A DNA stretch of 64,000 nucleotides, from the IMG/VR virus record IMGVR_UViG_3300031857_015617, positions 1 through 64,000 of that record. One strand, given 5' to 3'. The DNA comes from a virus. The notes under the pieces are model-generated. The model searched no databases, had not been told where the DNA came from, and saw nothing but the letters and a program-made list of their open reading frames with translations. Below are positions 33,002 through 41,514 of this stretch, piece after piece. A program made the position numbers and the translations under genes. How positions within the stretch are numbered: position 1 is the stretch's first letter; each line of letters starts with the position of its first letter.

Positions 33002-34459
33002 ATGTCAATTCATAATTCATATTTCAGTAGAAATAATACAATTGTTTATAGTGGTCTAACAAATACCGGTAGAAACCCTATCGTTGAGTTATATTATGGT
33101 GATGGTAATGTTAAAGACCCAACCGGATTTTCAAGATACATTTTTGATATTGATTTAGAATCTCTTATGGAAAAATACAATCAAGGTATAATTTCAACGG
33201 GTTGCTCCACAAATATCAAACATATTTTAAGAATGACAAATACCGGATCTTTTAGTAGGGATTATTTAAACACAAAAACTTCAGACGAAAAAGAAAGGGC
33301 AACATCATTTGATTTAATCCTTTGGAGAATCCCATATACGGATTTTAATGAAACATTACCACAAAATTGGGACGAAGGTGTTGGTTATGATTTTAATGAT
33401 GTAAACCCAGTTGAAAATGATAGGAACTACTCTGATAGACCCTCAAATTGGGTACAAAGAGAAACAATATACAATTGGGAACAACCAGGAATTTATAATA
33501 ATTTAAATAAAGGAGTCTTTAATTTTTCAGCTCTTACAATTCTTGACGTGCAACATTTTGAATTTGGGAACGAGGACATTGAATTTGATATGACTAATGA
33601 GATAGACTCAGTTCTTAATGGTTCATTTACAAATCCAGTTGGTTGGGGTATATCTTTTTTACCACAACTTGAGAACTTAACCGGAAATACAAAAAGTTAC
33701 TATACCGGATTTTTCTCAAGACATACGCAAACATTTTATGAACCACGACTTGAGACATCTTACAATGATTTAATTGATGATAGTAGAAATAACTTTGCAC
33801 TTGGTAAAACTAACAAACTTTATCTTTACACATATGAAGATGGTGACTTTTTAAATCTGGACCAAAATCCACTTGTTACAATTATAGACCAGAATGGTGA
33901 CCCAATAACTGGACTTGTTAATCTACCAACTTGTAAAAGAACAAAAGGTGTTTATGAAGTTACAATACCACCACTCTTGGGGATAAAACCAAATTGCATT
34001 TTAACAGATGTTTGGTCAAACATAAAAGTTAATAATTTCACACTTCCAAATACGGTAAATGAATTTGTTGTTTATCCTTACCAATCATCCTTTCAAATAG
34101 GGACCACAACTTTAGATCCTAAAGTTTATGGGTTTGATTTCTTTGGTATCAAACAAGACGAAAAGATTTTAAATACCGACATAAGAAAAGTTGGCGTAAT
34201 AATTAAACAAGCATACACAACCAATAAAAGGTTACCAAATGTAGATTCATATTATAGGGTCTATGTTAGAGAAGGACAAACAGAAGTTCAGGTTCAAGAT
34301 TGGACAAAACTTAATAAAACTCCAAATGAATACTATTTCATTTTTGATACAAGAGATAAGATTCCAAACGAATATTTTGTTGATTTAAAAGTGATTTCTA
34401 ACGGAGAAATAAATACTTATAAAAGAACAATCAAGTTCCAAATAGTGAATAAAAAGTAA
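33002..34459 (+). CDS. Virion structural protein, 485 aa
   Basis: It starts MSIHNSYFSRNNTIVYSGLT and continues NTGRNPIVELYYGDGN. The N-terminal 200 residues look like a beta-sandwich (FDLILWRIPYTDFNETLPQN; VFNFSALTILDVQHFEFGNE). The C-terminal 250 residues contain IG-like segments (PLVTIIDQNGDPITGL; VYVREGQTEVQVQDWTKLNK). The overall style, with aromatic and Asn-rich strands, matches baseplate or tail-fibre-network proteins of large marine phages. No enzyme motif or signal peptide. It starts a new candidate transcription unit right after the OB-fold gene. Confidence 0.65.
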   Translation: MSIHNSYFSRNNTIVYSGLTNTGRNPIVELYYGDGNVKDPTGFSRYIFDIDLESLMEKYNQGIISTGCSTNIKHILRMTNTGSFSRDYLNTKTSDEKERATSFDLILWRIPYTDFNETLPQNWDEGVGYDFNDVNPVENDRNYSDRPSNWVQRETIYNWEQPGIYNNLNKGVFNFSALTILDVQHFEFGNEDIEFDMTNEIDSVLNGSFTNPVGWGISFLPQLENLTGNTKSYYTGFFSRHTQTFYEPRLETSYNDLIDDSRNNFALGKTNKLYLYTYEDGDFLNLDQNPLVTIIDQNGDPITGLVNLPTCKRTKGVYEVTIPPLLGIKPNCILTDVWSNIKVNNFTLPNTVNEFVVYPYQSSFQIGTTTLDPKVYGFDFFGIKQDEKILNTDIRKVGVIIKQAYTTNKRLPNVDSYYRVYVREGQTEVQVQDWTKLNKTPNEYYFIFDTRDKIPNEYFVDLKVISNGEINTYKRTIKFQIVNKK

Positions 34460-34471
34460 AAAAATATAGAA

Positions 34472-35065
34472 ATGGCAAATTATTTAATAACAAATTGTGG
34501 TGGTGGTACAGTAATAGTTGATTCTGGTGAATCTTCGTTAATGATAGGAGGTACTTATTATCTTGGTTTTACAGGTGAAACATCGTCTGGTTGTTATACT
34601 ATTAATTCTGAAACTTCAGACCCCGCTGATGATACTATAAGTACTATAGTAAGTAGGTATGACAATTGTTTAGAGTGTCTACAGAATAACGAGTTTTCTT
34701 TTTTAGCTTCAGCTTGTACAACTGAGTCAGTTATTTTAATAAATCCAAGTCAATTTACTGAATGGCCAATTGGTAATTTCTACACAATATGTGATGATGT
34801 AGAATGTGATTGCTTTGAAGTTTATGGGTTTATTGAAGCTATAACTTCTAGTGTTTACACAATTTCTGTACCATATTCCGATTGTAGCTGTGAAATTCCA
34901 CCTAGAAGTGCAAATACGGAAACATTTATTTGTGTTACAGATTGTGAGTTCACAGGATCTACCGCAGTTTCACCTCCACATCCAGTGTGGACAGATGGCT
35001 ATGGAACACCGGTAACACAATTAAATATGGTATTAATTGGTTCTGGAAACGGATTAAATGGATAA
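34472..35065 (+). CDS. Cys-rich virion-type protein, 197 aa
   Basis: A small beta-rich protein, ANYLITNCGGGTVIVDSGES then GGTYYLGFTGETSSGCYTIN, with about a dozen Cys including CDDVECDCFEVYGF and DCSCEIPP. The Y-x-L-x-x-C-x-G-G start and the regularly spaced Cys pairs resemble short modules used in tail decoration proteins; the 734-residue protein on the left of the window is similarly Cys-rich. No signal peptide. Its 3' end lies close to the next gene (11 bases). Confidence 0.6.
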   Translation: MANYLITNCGGGTVIVDSGESSLMIGGTYYLGFTGETSSGCYTINSETSDPADDTISTIVSRYDNCLECLQNNEFSFLASACTTESVILINPSQFTEWPIGNFYTICDDVECDCFEVYGFIEAITSSVYTISVPYSDCSCEIPPRSANTETFICVTDCEFTGSTAVSPPHPVWTDGYGTPVTQLNMVLIGSGNGLNG

Positions 35066-35076
35066 TTAAAAATATT

Positions 35077-35538
35077 ATGGATAGGATTAGTCAAATATTA
35101 AGAAAAGTTTTAAAAGAAGAAGAAGGAAGGTCTAATAGATATATGTTTTTCTCTAATTTACAACAAATGAGAAGACAATGTGATTTGCTTTTGGATTTAG
35201 ATGAAAGCATGGTTGAGGAAATTCTAGAGAATGGCCACGATTGGGCGCAAGATCATATTGCAGAAGCGAAAAATAATATGGATCAGGTTTTTGATTTTTT
35301 AATGAATGAATCAAAAAAAGATGGTATGGAATTATCAATGAATATTGATGACGATGATATGATGATGGAAGGAAGAAAAAAAACTGGAACAAAATTATGT
35401 GCTAGAGGCAAGTCGGCAGCAAAAGCAAAGTTTGATGTCTATCCCTCCGCTTATGCAAATGGTTACGGAGTTCAAGTGTGTAAAGGTAAAAAACCAGGAC
35501 TTGACGGTAAAAAAAGATGTTCTGCCCCATATTGTTAA
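35077..35538 (+). CDS. Cys/Lys-rich basic protein with LKE-type N terminus, candidate internal head protein, 153 aa
   Basis: The ATG at 35077 is chosen over an in-frame ATG at 34987 inside the previous gene, because MDRISQILRKVLKEEEGRSN resembles the N terminus of another protein in this window (MDVREIIKKILKEAT at 36695). The body is helical and acidic, and the C-terminal 50 residues are basic with Cys: GTKLCARGKSAAKAKFDVYP, then SAYANGYGVQVCKGKKPG. This tail recurs in uncharacterised phage proteins. An L-x-E site after an amphipathic helix plus a basic tail fits a protein packaged in the head and trimmed by the prohead protease; this is inference. Confidence 0.6.
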   Translation: MDRISQILRKVLKEEEGRSNRYMFFSNLQQMRRQCDLLLDLDESMVEEILENGHDWAQDHIAEAKNNMDQVFDFLMNESKKDGMELSMNIDDDDMMMEGRKKTGTKLCARGKSAAKAKFDVYPSAYANGYGVQVCKGKKPGLDGKKRCSAPYC

Positions 35539-35585
35539 ATTTTAGTTGTTAATTAAAAAATTATTTAATATACTTTATATGAAGT

Positions 35586-36011
35586 ATGAAAAAAAGAATT
35601 AAAAGATTTTTTAAAAGAATAAAATTAAGATTTTATTTATGGTCAAAAAAAAGAGACATTATACCTTCGTATGAGGAAAATAAAACACCATATGAAAAAA
35701 CTTGTTTTTTAATTTGTCTTAAAGCAATCAAAGATAAAAATACAAAATTTATGATTGCCCCCGTCTCAAACAAGAGGTATATTGAAAATAAAGATATGGA
35801 TATCTTTATCACTTTAGATGAAGGGACTGTTGATTTAACAAATCACATTTATCATTATAATGTAAAGTTAACCAATAGGGATTGGGAAAGAATTACGTAT
35901 GTGTTTGATTTAGAAGCTGAGAAAAGAAGATTAGAATATGAAGAAAAAATTAATTCTCAGATAAAAAATTCTTTACACGATGTCTTAAAAAGAATTTCTG
36001 ATTTCAGATAG
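35586..36011 (+). CDS. Hypothetical basic protein, 141 aa
   Basis: The protein opens with a very basic stretch (MKKRIKRFFKRIKLRFYLWS) and then a small alpha/beta domain (CFLICLKAIKDKNTKFMIAP; DIFITLDEGTVDLTNHIYHY) with a charged helical tail. The basic N terminus could bind nucleic acid or membrane. The 3' end overlaps the 3' end of the converging minus-strand gene by 27 bases. No family recognised. Confidence 0.6.
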   Translation: MKKRIKRFFKRIKLRFYLWSKKRDIIPSYEENKTPYEKTCFLICLKAIKDKNTKFMIAPVSNKRYIENKDMDIFITLDEGTVDLTNHIYHYNVKLTNRDWERITYVFDLEAEKRRLEYEEKINSQIKNSLHDVLKRISDFR

Positions 36012-36695
36012 AACCCTATTAACAATATAATCAACAGATTCATTCTTTGGTTTGTATGAAACCATAACTGGTTTTTGTCCTTTACCGGTTTGAGTATCTT
36101 TTTTTTCCGCTCTTCTTTTTTGTTGACAAGCAGATTTTTTTTCCGAATCAGACATTTTACCCGCAACACCGGCCGCTCTACATTTAGGGTATGAACCTTC
36201 ACTAGCATCAGATCTTCCGCAAGGTGGGTGTTTACCATTAACCTTTCTACATATATCAACCCAAGGACCCTTTGGTTGTGAAGAACCTTTTGGTTTTTTC
36301 TTTTTACCAAACCATACAGCAAGGTCTTCTTCTAATTCATTTGATTCTTTAATCGGGACTATTTTTTTTCCTTTGCCCGGTGTTGGGTTTAGATTATTTC
36401 CGTCTTCATCACTAAATGTTGAATTTGGGTGTTTTTTAATATAGTTTGTTGCTTTCTCAGCTTGACGTTCAATTTCCTTTCTTTGTTTTGGTTTTATATC
36501 CATTTTCCCATCAAAACTATCATATTGTAATAAAGGACTATCATAATGTGAAACCTCATCTGTAAAAGGACCTAAAGCCGTTTTATCAAAGTTTCTTAAT
36601 CCTGGTTGTAATGGTATAATATAAGACCCTCTTGAACCAGTGTTATTACCGGTTGCTTCTTTTAATATTTTCTTTATTATTTCTCTTACATCCAT
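35985..36695 (-). CDS. DUF5872-like Cys/Lys-rich protein with LKE-type N terminus, 236 aa
   Basis: The N terminus MDVREIIKKILKEATGNNTG is an amphipathic helix ending L-K-E. Residues of about 120-200 carry DLAVWFGKKKKPKGSSQPKG, PWVDICRKVNGKHPPCGRSD and YPKCRAAGVAGKMSDSEKKS, the pattern of DUF5872, a basic, four-Cys-type domain common in giant viruses and phages and possibly zinc-binding. The C terminus NESVDYIVNRVLSEIRNSF is again an amphipathic helix. It could be an internal head protein or DNA-associated protein. It overlaps the 141-residue gene by 27 bases at the 3' ends. Confidence 0.7.
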   Translation of the reverse strand: MDVREIIKKILKEATGNNTGSRGSYIIPLQPGLRNFDKTALGPFTDEVSHYDSPLLQYDSFDGKMDIKPKQRKEIERQAEKATNYIKKHPNSTFSDEDGNNLNPTPGKGKKIVPIKESNELEEDLAVWFGKKKKPKGSSQPKGPWVDICRKVNGKHPPCGRSDASEGSYPKCRAAGVAGKMSDSEKKSACQQKRRAEKKDTQTGKGQKPVMVSYKPKNESVDYIVNRVLSEIRNSF

Positions 36696-36701
36696 TATAT
36701 T

Positions 36702-36708
36702 ATAAATA
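36702..36708 (-). promoter_or_regulatory. TATTTAT candidate late promoter
   Basis: The coding strand reads AATATTTATAATATAATGG, six bases before the ATG at 36695 and inside the 15-base gap to the divergent 36711 gene. Confidence 0.35.
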
Positions 36709-36710
36709 TT

Positions 36711-36929
36711 ATGGAAGATGAAAAAAAAGAGTTGTACGGAAATCTATTTGGGACTATTGACATCCTATCAGAAGATCATTTAAATATTATGTTAACAACA
36801 ATGGATAAGGATAGTTCCCTATATTTTATTGTGGAGTCTTTGAAAGCCGCACACAAACGTGGTGCTTTCACAATTGGTGAAACGGAAGTAATATCAAAGG
36901 CTATCCGGGTGATTTCTAGTATGGATTGA
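36711..36929 (+). CDS. Hypothetical small protein, 72 aa
   Basis: MEDEKKELYGNLFGTIDILS opens a compact helical protein with LKAAHKRGAFTIGETEVISK in the middle. A lone plus-strand gene between two minus-strand ones; its end overlaps the converging membrane-protein gene by 36 bases. No family recognised, but the codon use and A-rich start look like the neighbours. Confidence 0.55.
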   Translation: MEDEKKELYGNLFGTIDILSEDHLNIMLTTMDKDSSLYFIVESLKAAHKRGAFTIGETEVISKAIRVISSMD

Positions 36930-37373
36930 TTTAGTATATAACATTACGTGTACGTGATAAAAACAAAGAACAATAATTGCCCAAGTTTCCATCCAGTATA
37001 ATCCATCAAAAGTTAAAAAAATTGTGGACAAAAGATATACCGGTAAGTATAGTCTAAATCTCTTTATTGACCACAAAGGAAACACACACACAATAAAAAA
37101 ACCGACAGCAAGTACATTATGAATTGTGACATAATCCTCAACTGAAAAAACGGTTAAAAGTAAAAGAAGTACTGCTGGTATTCGCCAATGAGGTAAATCA
37201 AAAAAGAAATAACTTACAAGTGCGTTTGTAAAAATAAAAAGTGGTTGTAATGGTGTGTTCCAAGATTGTGAAAGTGAAATTAAGTCTCCACAAGTAAAAT
37301 AAATAATAAAAGGTTGTAATACTGCGATTAATGCGGTAAACAACCTTTTATATAGTTCAAAATTACTTATCAT
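36894..37373 (-). CDS. Multi-pass inner-membrane protein, 159 aa
   Basis: About five or six hydrophobic helices cover most of the chain: LFTALIAVLQPFIIYFTCGD, PLFIFTNALVSYFFF, WRIPAVLLLLLTVFSV, NVLAVGFFIVCVFPLW, LYLPVYLLSTIFLTF and MYWMETWAIIVLCFYHV-like. There is no recognised family, no signal peptide and no catalytic motif. The ATG overlaps the stop of the upstream exported-protein gene (ATGA), so the two are probably translated together. It could be an immunity-, holin- or transport-type helper for the exported module; holins usually have fewer helices and a charged tail. The 3' end overlaps the converging 72-residue gene. Confidence 0.65.
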   Translation of the reverse strand: MISNFELYKRLFTALIAVLQPFIIYFTCGDLISLSQSWNTPLQPLFIFTNALVSYFFFDLPHWRIPAVLLLLLTVFSVEDYVTIHNVLAVGFFIVCVFPLWSIKRFRLYLPVYLLSTIFLTFDGLYWMETWAIIVLCFYHVHVMLYTKSIHTRNHPDSL

Positions 37374-38758
37374 CTAATAACCTTTCTCATTGTCCCATCA
37401 TCATATATTTCTACATAAACATCAGAAATTTTAAGTTTTTCAGGATCAATTTCCTGACCATTTAAATTAACATATTTAATTATAGTTTTTTTACTTTCTA
37501 AATCTATATTATTTATAGTTATTGGTCCAAATGTGTCATAAACACCATTTAAATCATATTGTTGTAATCTATAATAGTTTATGTTTGGGTCAACTTTAAA
37601 ATCAACAACATCGTAGGTTATTTCTTGTGTTGAATTTCCTGCTGCGTTTAGTGTTGCGATAGTAGTCCATATTTCACCATCTCTACTTTTTTGTAGGTTA
37701 AAGTGGCTTGTATTTTGTTCAGATACAGTTGACCAAAATAAATAATTATTTGGACCTTTATTCACACCATTAAAAGTTGATAATTCAACAGGTAATGGGT
37801 TTGGATCTGAAAGTGCTATTTTTATATTTGGTCTAAGACTAGATTGTACACCATTTGACGTGGGATATGACGCATCTTGGTGACTATACCCTACCGTATT
37901 AGTTTTTGATGTGTAATAAAACCAAGGTTCGTCAAAAGTATATGTACCATTTCTATTTTCCCATTTTATAAGTAAGTTATTTGTGTTATTCCAAGGAAAT
38001 GGTGTTTGTAGTGCAATTTCGTTCCACCCAATATTCCAAGTAACACTACCATCATAAACCAATGTATAGTTAGATGATACATAATTTGTTTGTGCGTTTT
38101 CACTAACCGGTGAGGGTAATACTGATAGTGTTGTGTGACCCATATATATTTTTTGGTTTGTTGCGGTATAAGGACCTGGTGTGGTTGGGTCTACTTGGAA
38201 ACGTATTTTTGTAATGTTTCCTTCTGTATTAATTTCCGACTGTAAATAAATTATTTCAGACCACCCATATTTGTAGTAATGATTGGCGGGTGCGTTATAA
38301 ACAACACCTTCACCACTACCTATACTTACTATGGTACTTCCTGCCGTACTACCTTTTTGATACTTAACTATTGCACTAGCGTTTATGGTGTTACATGTAC
38401 TTGAGGCAGACCAACGAGTTAAAAGTATTGAATAATTACCTGAAGTAGTACAATACCATGTTATTTCTGATTGTGTATTAAAATAATCATCACTCCACGC
38501 TAAAACTGAACCTCCAGTTGCTGTAGAATATAAACGAAGATATGTATCTACCGTAGTTTGACCTACAGTAGAAAAGGTGTATTCATTACCCGCTTCAGCA
38601 TAAAAATTAAACGCTCTACGACCAGCGGCATAAGCTGGCGTATATTGTAAGGTTGTTGTTGGAGTAATTGTCTCATTTGTTGTTGCGGTATTACAATACT
38701 GTGACAATCCTGAAAAAGTCATTAATAAAGTAAAAATAAATAATATTAAATTTTTCAT
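37370..38758 (-). CDS. Exported protein with PPC-like domain and T9SS type-A-like tail, 462 aa
   Basis: I place the start at 38758, 16 codons inside the longest frame, because MKNLILFIFTLLMTFSGLSQ is a typical Bacteroidota signal peptide ending S-Q. Next comes a beta-sandwich like the bacterial pre-peptidase C-terminal domain (VDTYLRLYSTATGGSVLAWS), then a second beta domain (WSEIIYLQSEINTEGNITKI). Residues of about 335 on show the common Bacteroidota pre-sorting block PLPVELSTFNG, LFWSTVSEQNTSHFNLQKSR and NYYRLQQYDLNGV. The last 40 residues (YVNLNGQEIDPEKLKISD, VYVEIYDDGTMRKVIR) look like a short T9SS type A sorting tail. It is therefore probably secreted through host Sec and T9SS. Coupled to the membrane protein. 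Confidence 0.8.
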   Translation of the reverse strand: MKNLILFIFTLLMTFSGLSQYCNTATTNETITPTTTLQYTPAYAAGRRAFNFYAEAGNEYTFSTVGQTTVDTYLRLYSTATGGSVLAWSDDYFNTQSEITWYCTTSGNYSILLTRWSASSTCNTINASAIVKYQKGSTAGSTIVSIGSGEGVVYNAPANHYYKYGWSEIIYLQSEINTEGNITKIRFQVDPTTPGPYTATNQKIYMGHTTLSVLPSPVSENAQTNYVSSNYTLVYDGSVTWNIGWNEIALQTPFPWNNTNNLLIKWENRNGTYTFDEPWFYYTSKTNTVGYSHQDASYPTSNGVQSSLRPNIKIALSDPNPLPVELSTFNGVNKGPNNYLFWSTVSEQNTSHFNLQKSRDGEIWTTIATLNAAGNSTQEITYDVVDFKVDPNINYYRLQQYDLNGVYDTFGPITINNIDLESKKTIIKYVNLNGQEIDPEKLKISDVYVEIYDDGTMRKVIR

Positions 38759-38776
38759 AACTACGTTTTTATTATT

Positions 38777-38783
38777 ATAAATA
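38777..38783 (-). promoter_or_regulatory. TATTTAT candidate late promoter
   Basis: The coding strand reads TTGATATTTATAATAATAA, 18 bases before the ATG at 38758; supports the internal start chosen for that gene. Confidence 0.45.
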
Positions 38784-38825
38784 TCAAAAATAAATGTTAT
38801 AATCAAGTTTTTTGATGTTATTTGT

Positions 38826-39203
38826 TTATACTACCACTTTTAAGTCGGTAAAACTAAGTTCTATATTATCAGAAACAACAAATTCAAATAAATTATTTGA
38901 CAATATCTCCAAATCTTTACCTAATTCAAGTAGGTCTTCGTCAGATTCCTCATAAAACCAAATAACATTATTTTGTTTAAGATTGATTAACTTAATTAAG
39001 TGGAGTATAGAATTGGTGTTAATGTGATTTAATTTTACCATAATTGTTTTTATCTCATATTTTTTAATTTGGTTTATTATTAATGACCAAAATAATTCTG
39101 GTTCAAACAATATTGATTTACCCTCAATACTCAAAGTATTGTTGTTATGATTAAAAACAACTTTTGGTGTTGTATTAGTTTTTTCTGATAGTGTTGTTCT
39201 CAT
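38826..39203 (-). CDS. SiaC-like (DUF1987) regulatory phosphoprotein, 125 aa
   Basis: The order VVFNHNNNTLSIEGKSILFE, MVKLNHINTNSILHLIKLIN and VIWFYEESDEDLLELGKDLE matches SiaC/DUF1987: a strand with G-R/K-S, an N-T-x-S site, and W-x-Y/E-x-x-D-E-D-x-x-E-x-G. In Pseudomonas SiaC, the Thr of this site is phosphorylated by SiaB and dephosphorylated by SiaA, and the free form activates the diguanylate cyclase SiaD. Here it would be Thr63. Full length for the family (about 120-130). Overlaps the 107-residue gene by four bases. Phage copies are, to my knowledge, not described. Similarity is by eye. Confidence 0.65.
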   Translation of the reverse strand: MRTTLSEKTNTTPKVVFNHNNNTLSIEGKSILFEPELFWSLIINQIKKYEIKTIMVKLNHINTNSILHLIKLINLKQNNVIWFYEESDEDLLELGKDLEILSNNLFEFVVSDNIELSFTDLKVVV

Positions 39204-39523
39204 TTTTTTATTTTTATTTCATAACCAAAAAAGGCCGTTAATATTTCTTCTTCATCCTCTTTAACTAAATCATCTTCACAAAGATTTAATATTTCAGACA
39301 GAGTTGTTTTGTCTTTTATTTCATCAGTTACTTTTTGTTTAAACCTCTGAACCCCCCTAATCATTTCTAAAGTTTCTTCAATATCACTTATGGATTTTAT
39401 ATTTTTATCGTTAGAACTTTTATTTATCTCATCTAATAGGTCCCGTATAACTTCCCAACAATGGTCATCCACCATATTTATAACCCTAATTTTAGCCTCT
39501 TCAAGAATAAGTTCTATTTTCAT
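39200..39523 (-). CDS. Hypothetical helical protein, 107 aa
   Basis: MKIELILEEAKIRVINMVDD opens an all-helical acidic protein (WEVIRDLLDEINKSSNDKNI; LEMIRGVQRFKQKVTDEIKD) with an acidic C-terminal third. ATGA overlap with the SiaC-like gene and a five-base gap after the subtilase make it part of the exported-protein operon. It might be the partner of the SiaC-like protein, but it has no kinase or phosphatase motif. Family not recognised. Confidence 0.6.
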   Translation of the reverse strand: MKIELILEEAKIRVINMVDDHCWEVIRDLLDEINKSSNDKNIKSISDIEETLEMIRGVQRFKQKVTDEIKDKTTLSEILNLCEDDLVKEDEEEILTAFFGYEIKIKK

Positions 39524-39528
39524 TTTTT

Positions 39529-41514
39529 TTAACTTTTATATATTCTTTTTATTACCCCACCCTCAACCATAAAGTAAAAACCAACGGGGGCATTATCAAA
39601 TCTAATTTGTTTTCCGTTCATATCTAAAACAATTTCTGGATTTAATTTTTCATTAGTGTTTATTATTTCTCCTATATTTAATATTTCTTCTGTTAAATTA
39701 GATAAAATTACATTCTCAGAGGACATACATCCATTATCATCTGTAACTAATACCTCATAAAAATCCGATACCACACTATTTAAATCCTCACTAATTTCAC
39801 CATGATTCCATTGATAGTTATACGGTTTAGTACCACCAACCACATCTAAATCAATTGATCCAAAGGTATTTTGAGTTGGTTGTACGTAATTTAAACTTGT
39901 AACAAGTAGTTCGGGTTCGTTAATTGTAAAATCTTCCATTACAACACACCCTGATTGGTCTGTTACATTTACCTGATAGTACCCAGGTTTTAAATTTGTC
40001 ATAGTACTTAATGTGTTACCATTTGACCATTCATAAGTTAAAGTAGAATCACCACCTTGTGTTGAAACACTTATCCCACCATTTTCAAAACCATAACACG
40101 TTACATGATTAATTTCGGATTGTGTTGTTATTTCACTGTAAGATTCAATTTCTCTTTCTGAGTAAAATTTACAACCTTTAACATCTTTAACTTCTATACT
40201 ATAAAAACCAGTAGAATCTACTTCTATTTTATCATTAGTACTACCATTAGACCATTCAAAAGATAAAGGAACTTGACCTGTAATGTTGTTAAATTTTGCC
40301 TGTCTTTTTGAATCAACACAATTAACATCAGTTATTAGTTCACCCTCAATCGTATTGAATTTTTTTGCCATTAAAACAGCTTTATAAGAATCTAATTTAC
40401 CTGAACCTAACATACCAATATAGTTTTGGTTAACTTCATAAATTGAGCTATCAGCAGTTTCTTTAAGAATATACTCAATTTGATCGGGAGTTAAACAAGG
40501 ATTAACAGATAACATCAAAGCTACGGTTCCTGAAACAAGTGGTGTGGCGAAAGAAGAACCATTTCCTGTAACATATTGACCCGGTGATGTTGACAACACT
40601 ATGTCGTATCCAGGAGCCGAAATATCTACTTTATTATTGTGTTGGTGTGTTGAATTTGGGTTGCCGATGAATCTTTCGTGATTGTTGTTCGGTCCAACAG
40701 ATGTAACTGAAATTACGTGTTCGTATGATGCAGGATAAACTTCGTTTACTGACCCACCACAAGTACTTCCGTTACCAGCGGCTGCTATTATAACAGAACC
40801 GTTGTTATGAACCTCATTTATAACTTGTTGTGCGTAATAGTTAAAATAACAACTAGAAGCCCAACTAGCGTTTATTACTCTTGCTCCTGAATAAGTTGCT
40901 TCAAGTAATTCATTATAATCCATAACTCTTAGTTGTAACTTTGAATTGTAACCAATTGAACTTTTACCGGCGAAATTATTTGTGTTACCTGCAGCTGTTA
41001 TAGCTACCGCGGTACCATGAGTATAATCAGTACTATAGTTGTCAATTGTTCTATAAGTAATTTTACCACCAAGATCTTCGTGATTGTGGTAATAGTTTGC
41101 ATCTGTAATAGCAATAACTACTGAAGTATCTCCGTGTGTGATATCCCAAGCTTGTTCAGCGTTTATTGAATTAAGTGCGTAATCGTACATAAAAACTGAG
41201 ATGTCGTTTGGGGTGTCAAGAGTTTTATATTCAGGACCTAATTCAGGTTTAACAAAATTATTATTTTTAGAAGTTCTTACTAGTAATTCATTAACATCAC
41301 AATTACAATTTATTTGATAAACTTGTTGTAATTCAGAATTATGTGATGATGGAAACGCCTTTTTTATTTCTGTAATACTAAGGTCTGAGATTGAATTTAA
41401 AACCTCAGTTCTTTTTGATTCATAATTTGGGATTTTTACCCATACGTTGTCCTGAGATAAGACACTAATTGTTGTTGTTAAAATTGTTAAAATTGTTACT
41501 ATTAAATTTTTCAT
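39529..41514 (-). CDS. Secreted subtilisin-like (S8) protease with SprB-like repeats and T9SS-like tail, 661 aa
   Basis: The start at 41514 is chosen because MKNLIVTILTILTTTISVLS, then Q, is a signal peptide; the longest frame begins 13 codons earlier. The S8 triad is intact: Asp138 in AITDANYYHNHED, His166 in YTHGTAVAITAAGN and Ser321 in GNGSSFATPLVSGTVALML, with oxyanion Asn248 in IAAAGNGS. Residues 25-115 may be a propeptide. Residues of about 405-600 carry three Ig-like repeats of the SprB/HYR kind (TLTYEWSNGNTLSTMTNLKP, then GYYQVNVTDQSGC). The last 50 residues (EIVLDMNGKQIRF, PVGFYFMVEGGVIKRIYKS) look like a T9SS type A sorting domain. It would be exported by the host to the cell surface or medium. 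Confidence 0.85.
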   Translation of the reverse strand: MKNLIVTILTILTTTISVLSQDNVWVKIPNYESKRTEVLNSISDLSITEIKKAFPSSHNSELQQVYQINCNCDVNELLVRTSKNNNFVKPELGPEYKTLDTPNDISVFMYDYALNSINAEQAWDITHGDTSVVIAITDANYYHNHEDLGGKITYRTIDNYSTDYTHGTAVAITAAGNTNNFAGKSSIGYNSKLQLRVMDYNELLEATYSGARVINASWASSCYFNYYAQQVINEVHNNGSVIIAAAGNGSTCGGSVNEVYPASYEHVISVTSVGPNNNHERFIGNPNSTHQHNNKVDISAPGYDIVLSTSPGQYVTGNGSSFATPLVSGTVALMLSVNPCLTPDQIEYILKETADSSIYEVNQNYIGMLGSGKLDSYKAVLMAKKFNTIEGELITDVNCVDSKRQAKFNNITGQVPLSFEWSNGSTNDKIEVDSTGFYSIEVKDVKGCKFYSEREIESYSEITTQSEINHVTCYGFENGGISVSTQGGDSTLTYEWSNGNTLSTMTNLKPGYYQVNVTDQSGCVVMEDFTINEPELLVTSLNYVQPTQNTFGSIDLDVVGGTKPYNYQWNHGEISEDLNSVVSDFYEVLVTDDNGCMSSENVILSNLTEEILNIGEIINTNEKLNPEIVLDMNGKQIRFDNAPVGFYFMVEGGVIKRIYKS

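Noticed and set aside
36894-37373. Holin
   Set aside because: Five or six hydrophobic helices and no charged tail are unlike usual holins, and no endolysin is adjacent; kept only as a possibility in the entry.
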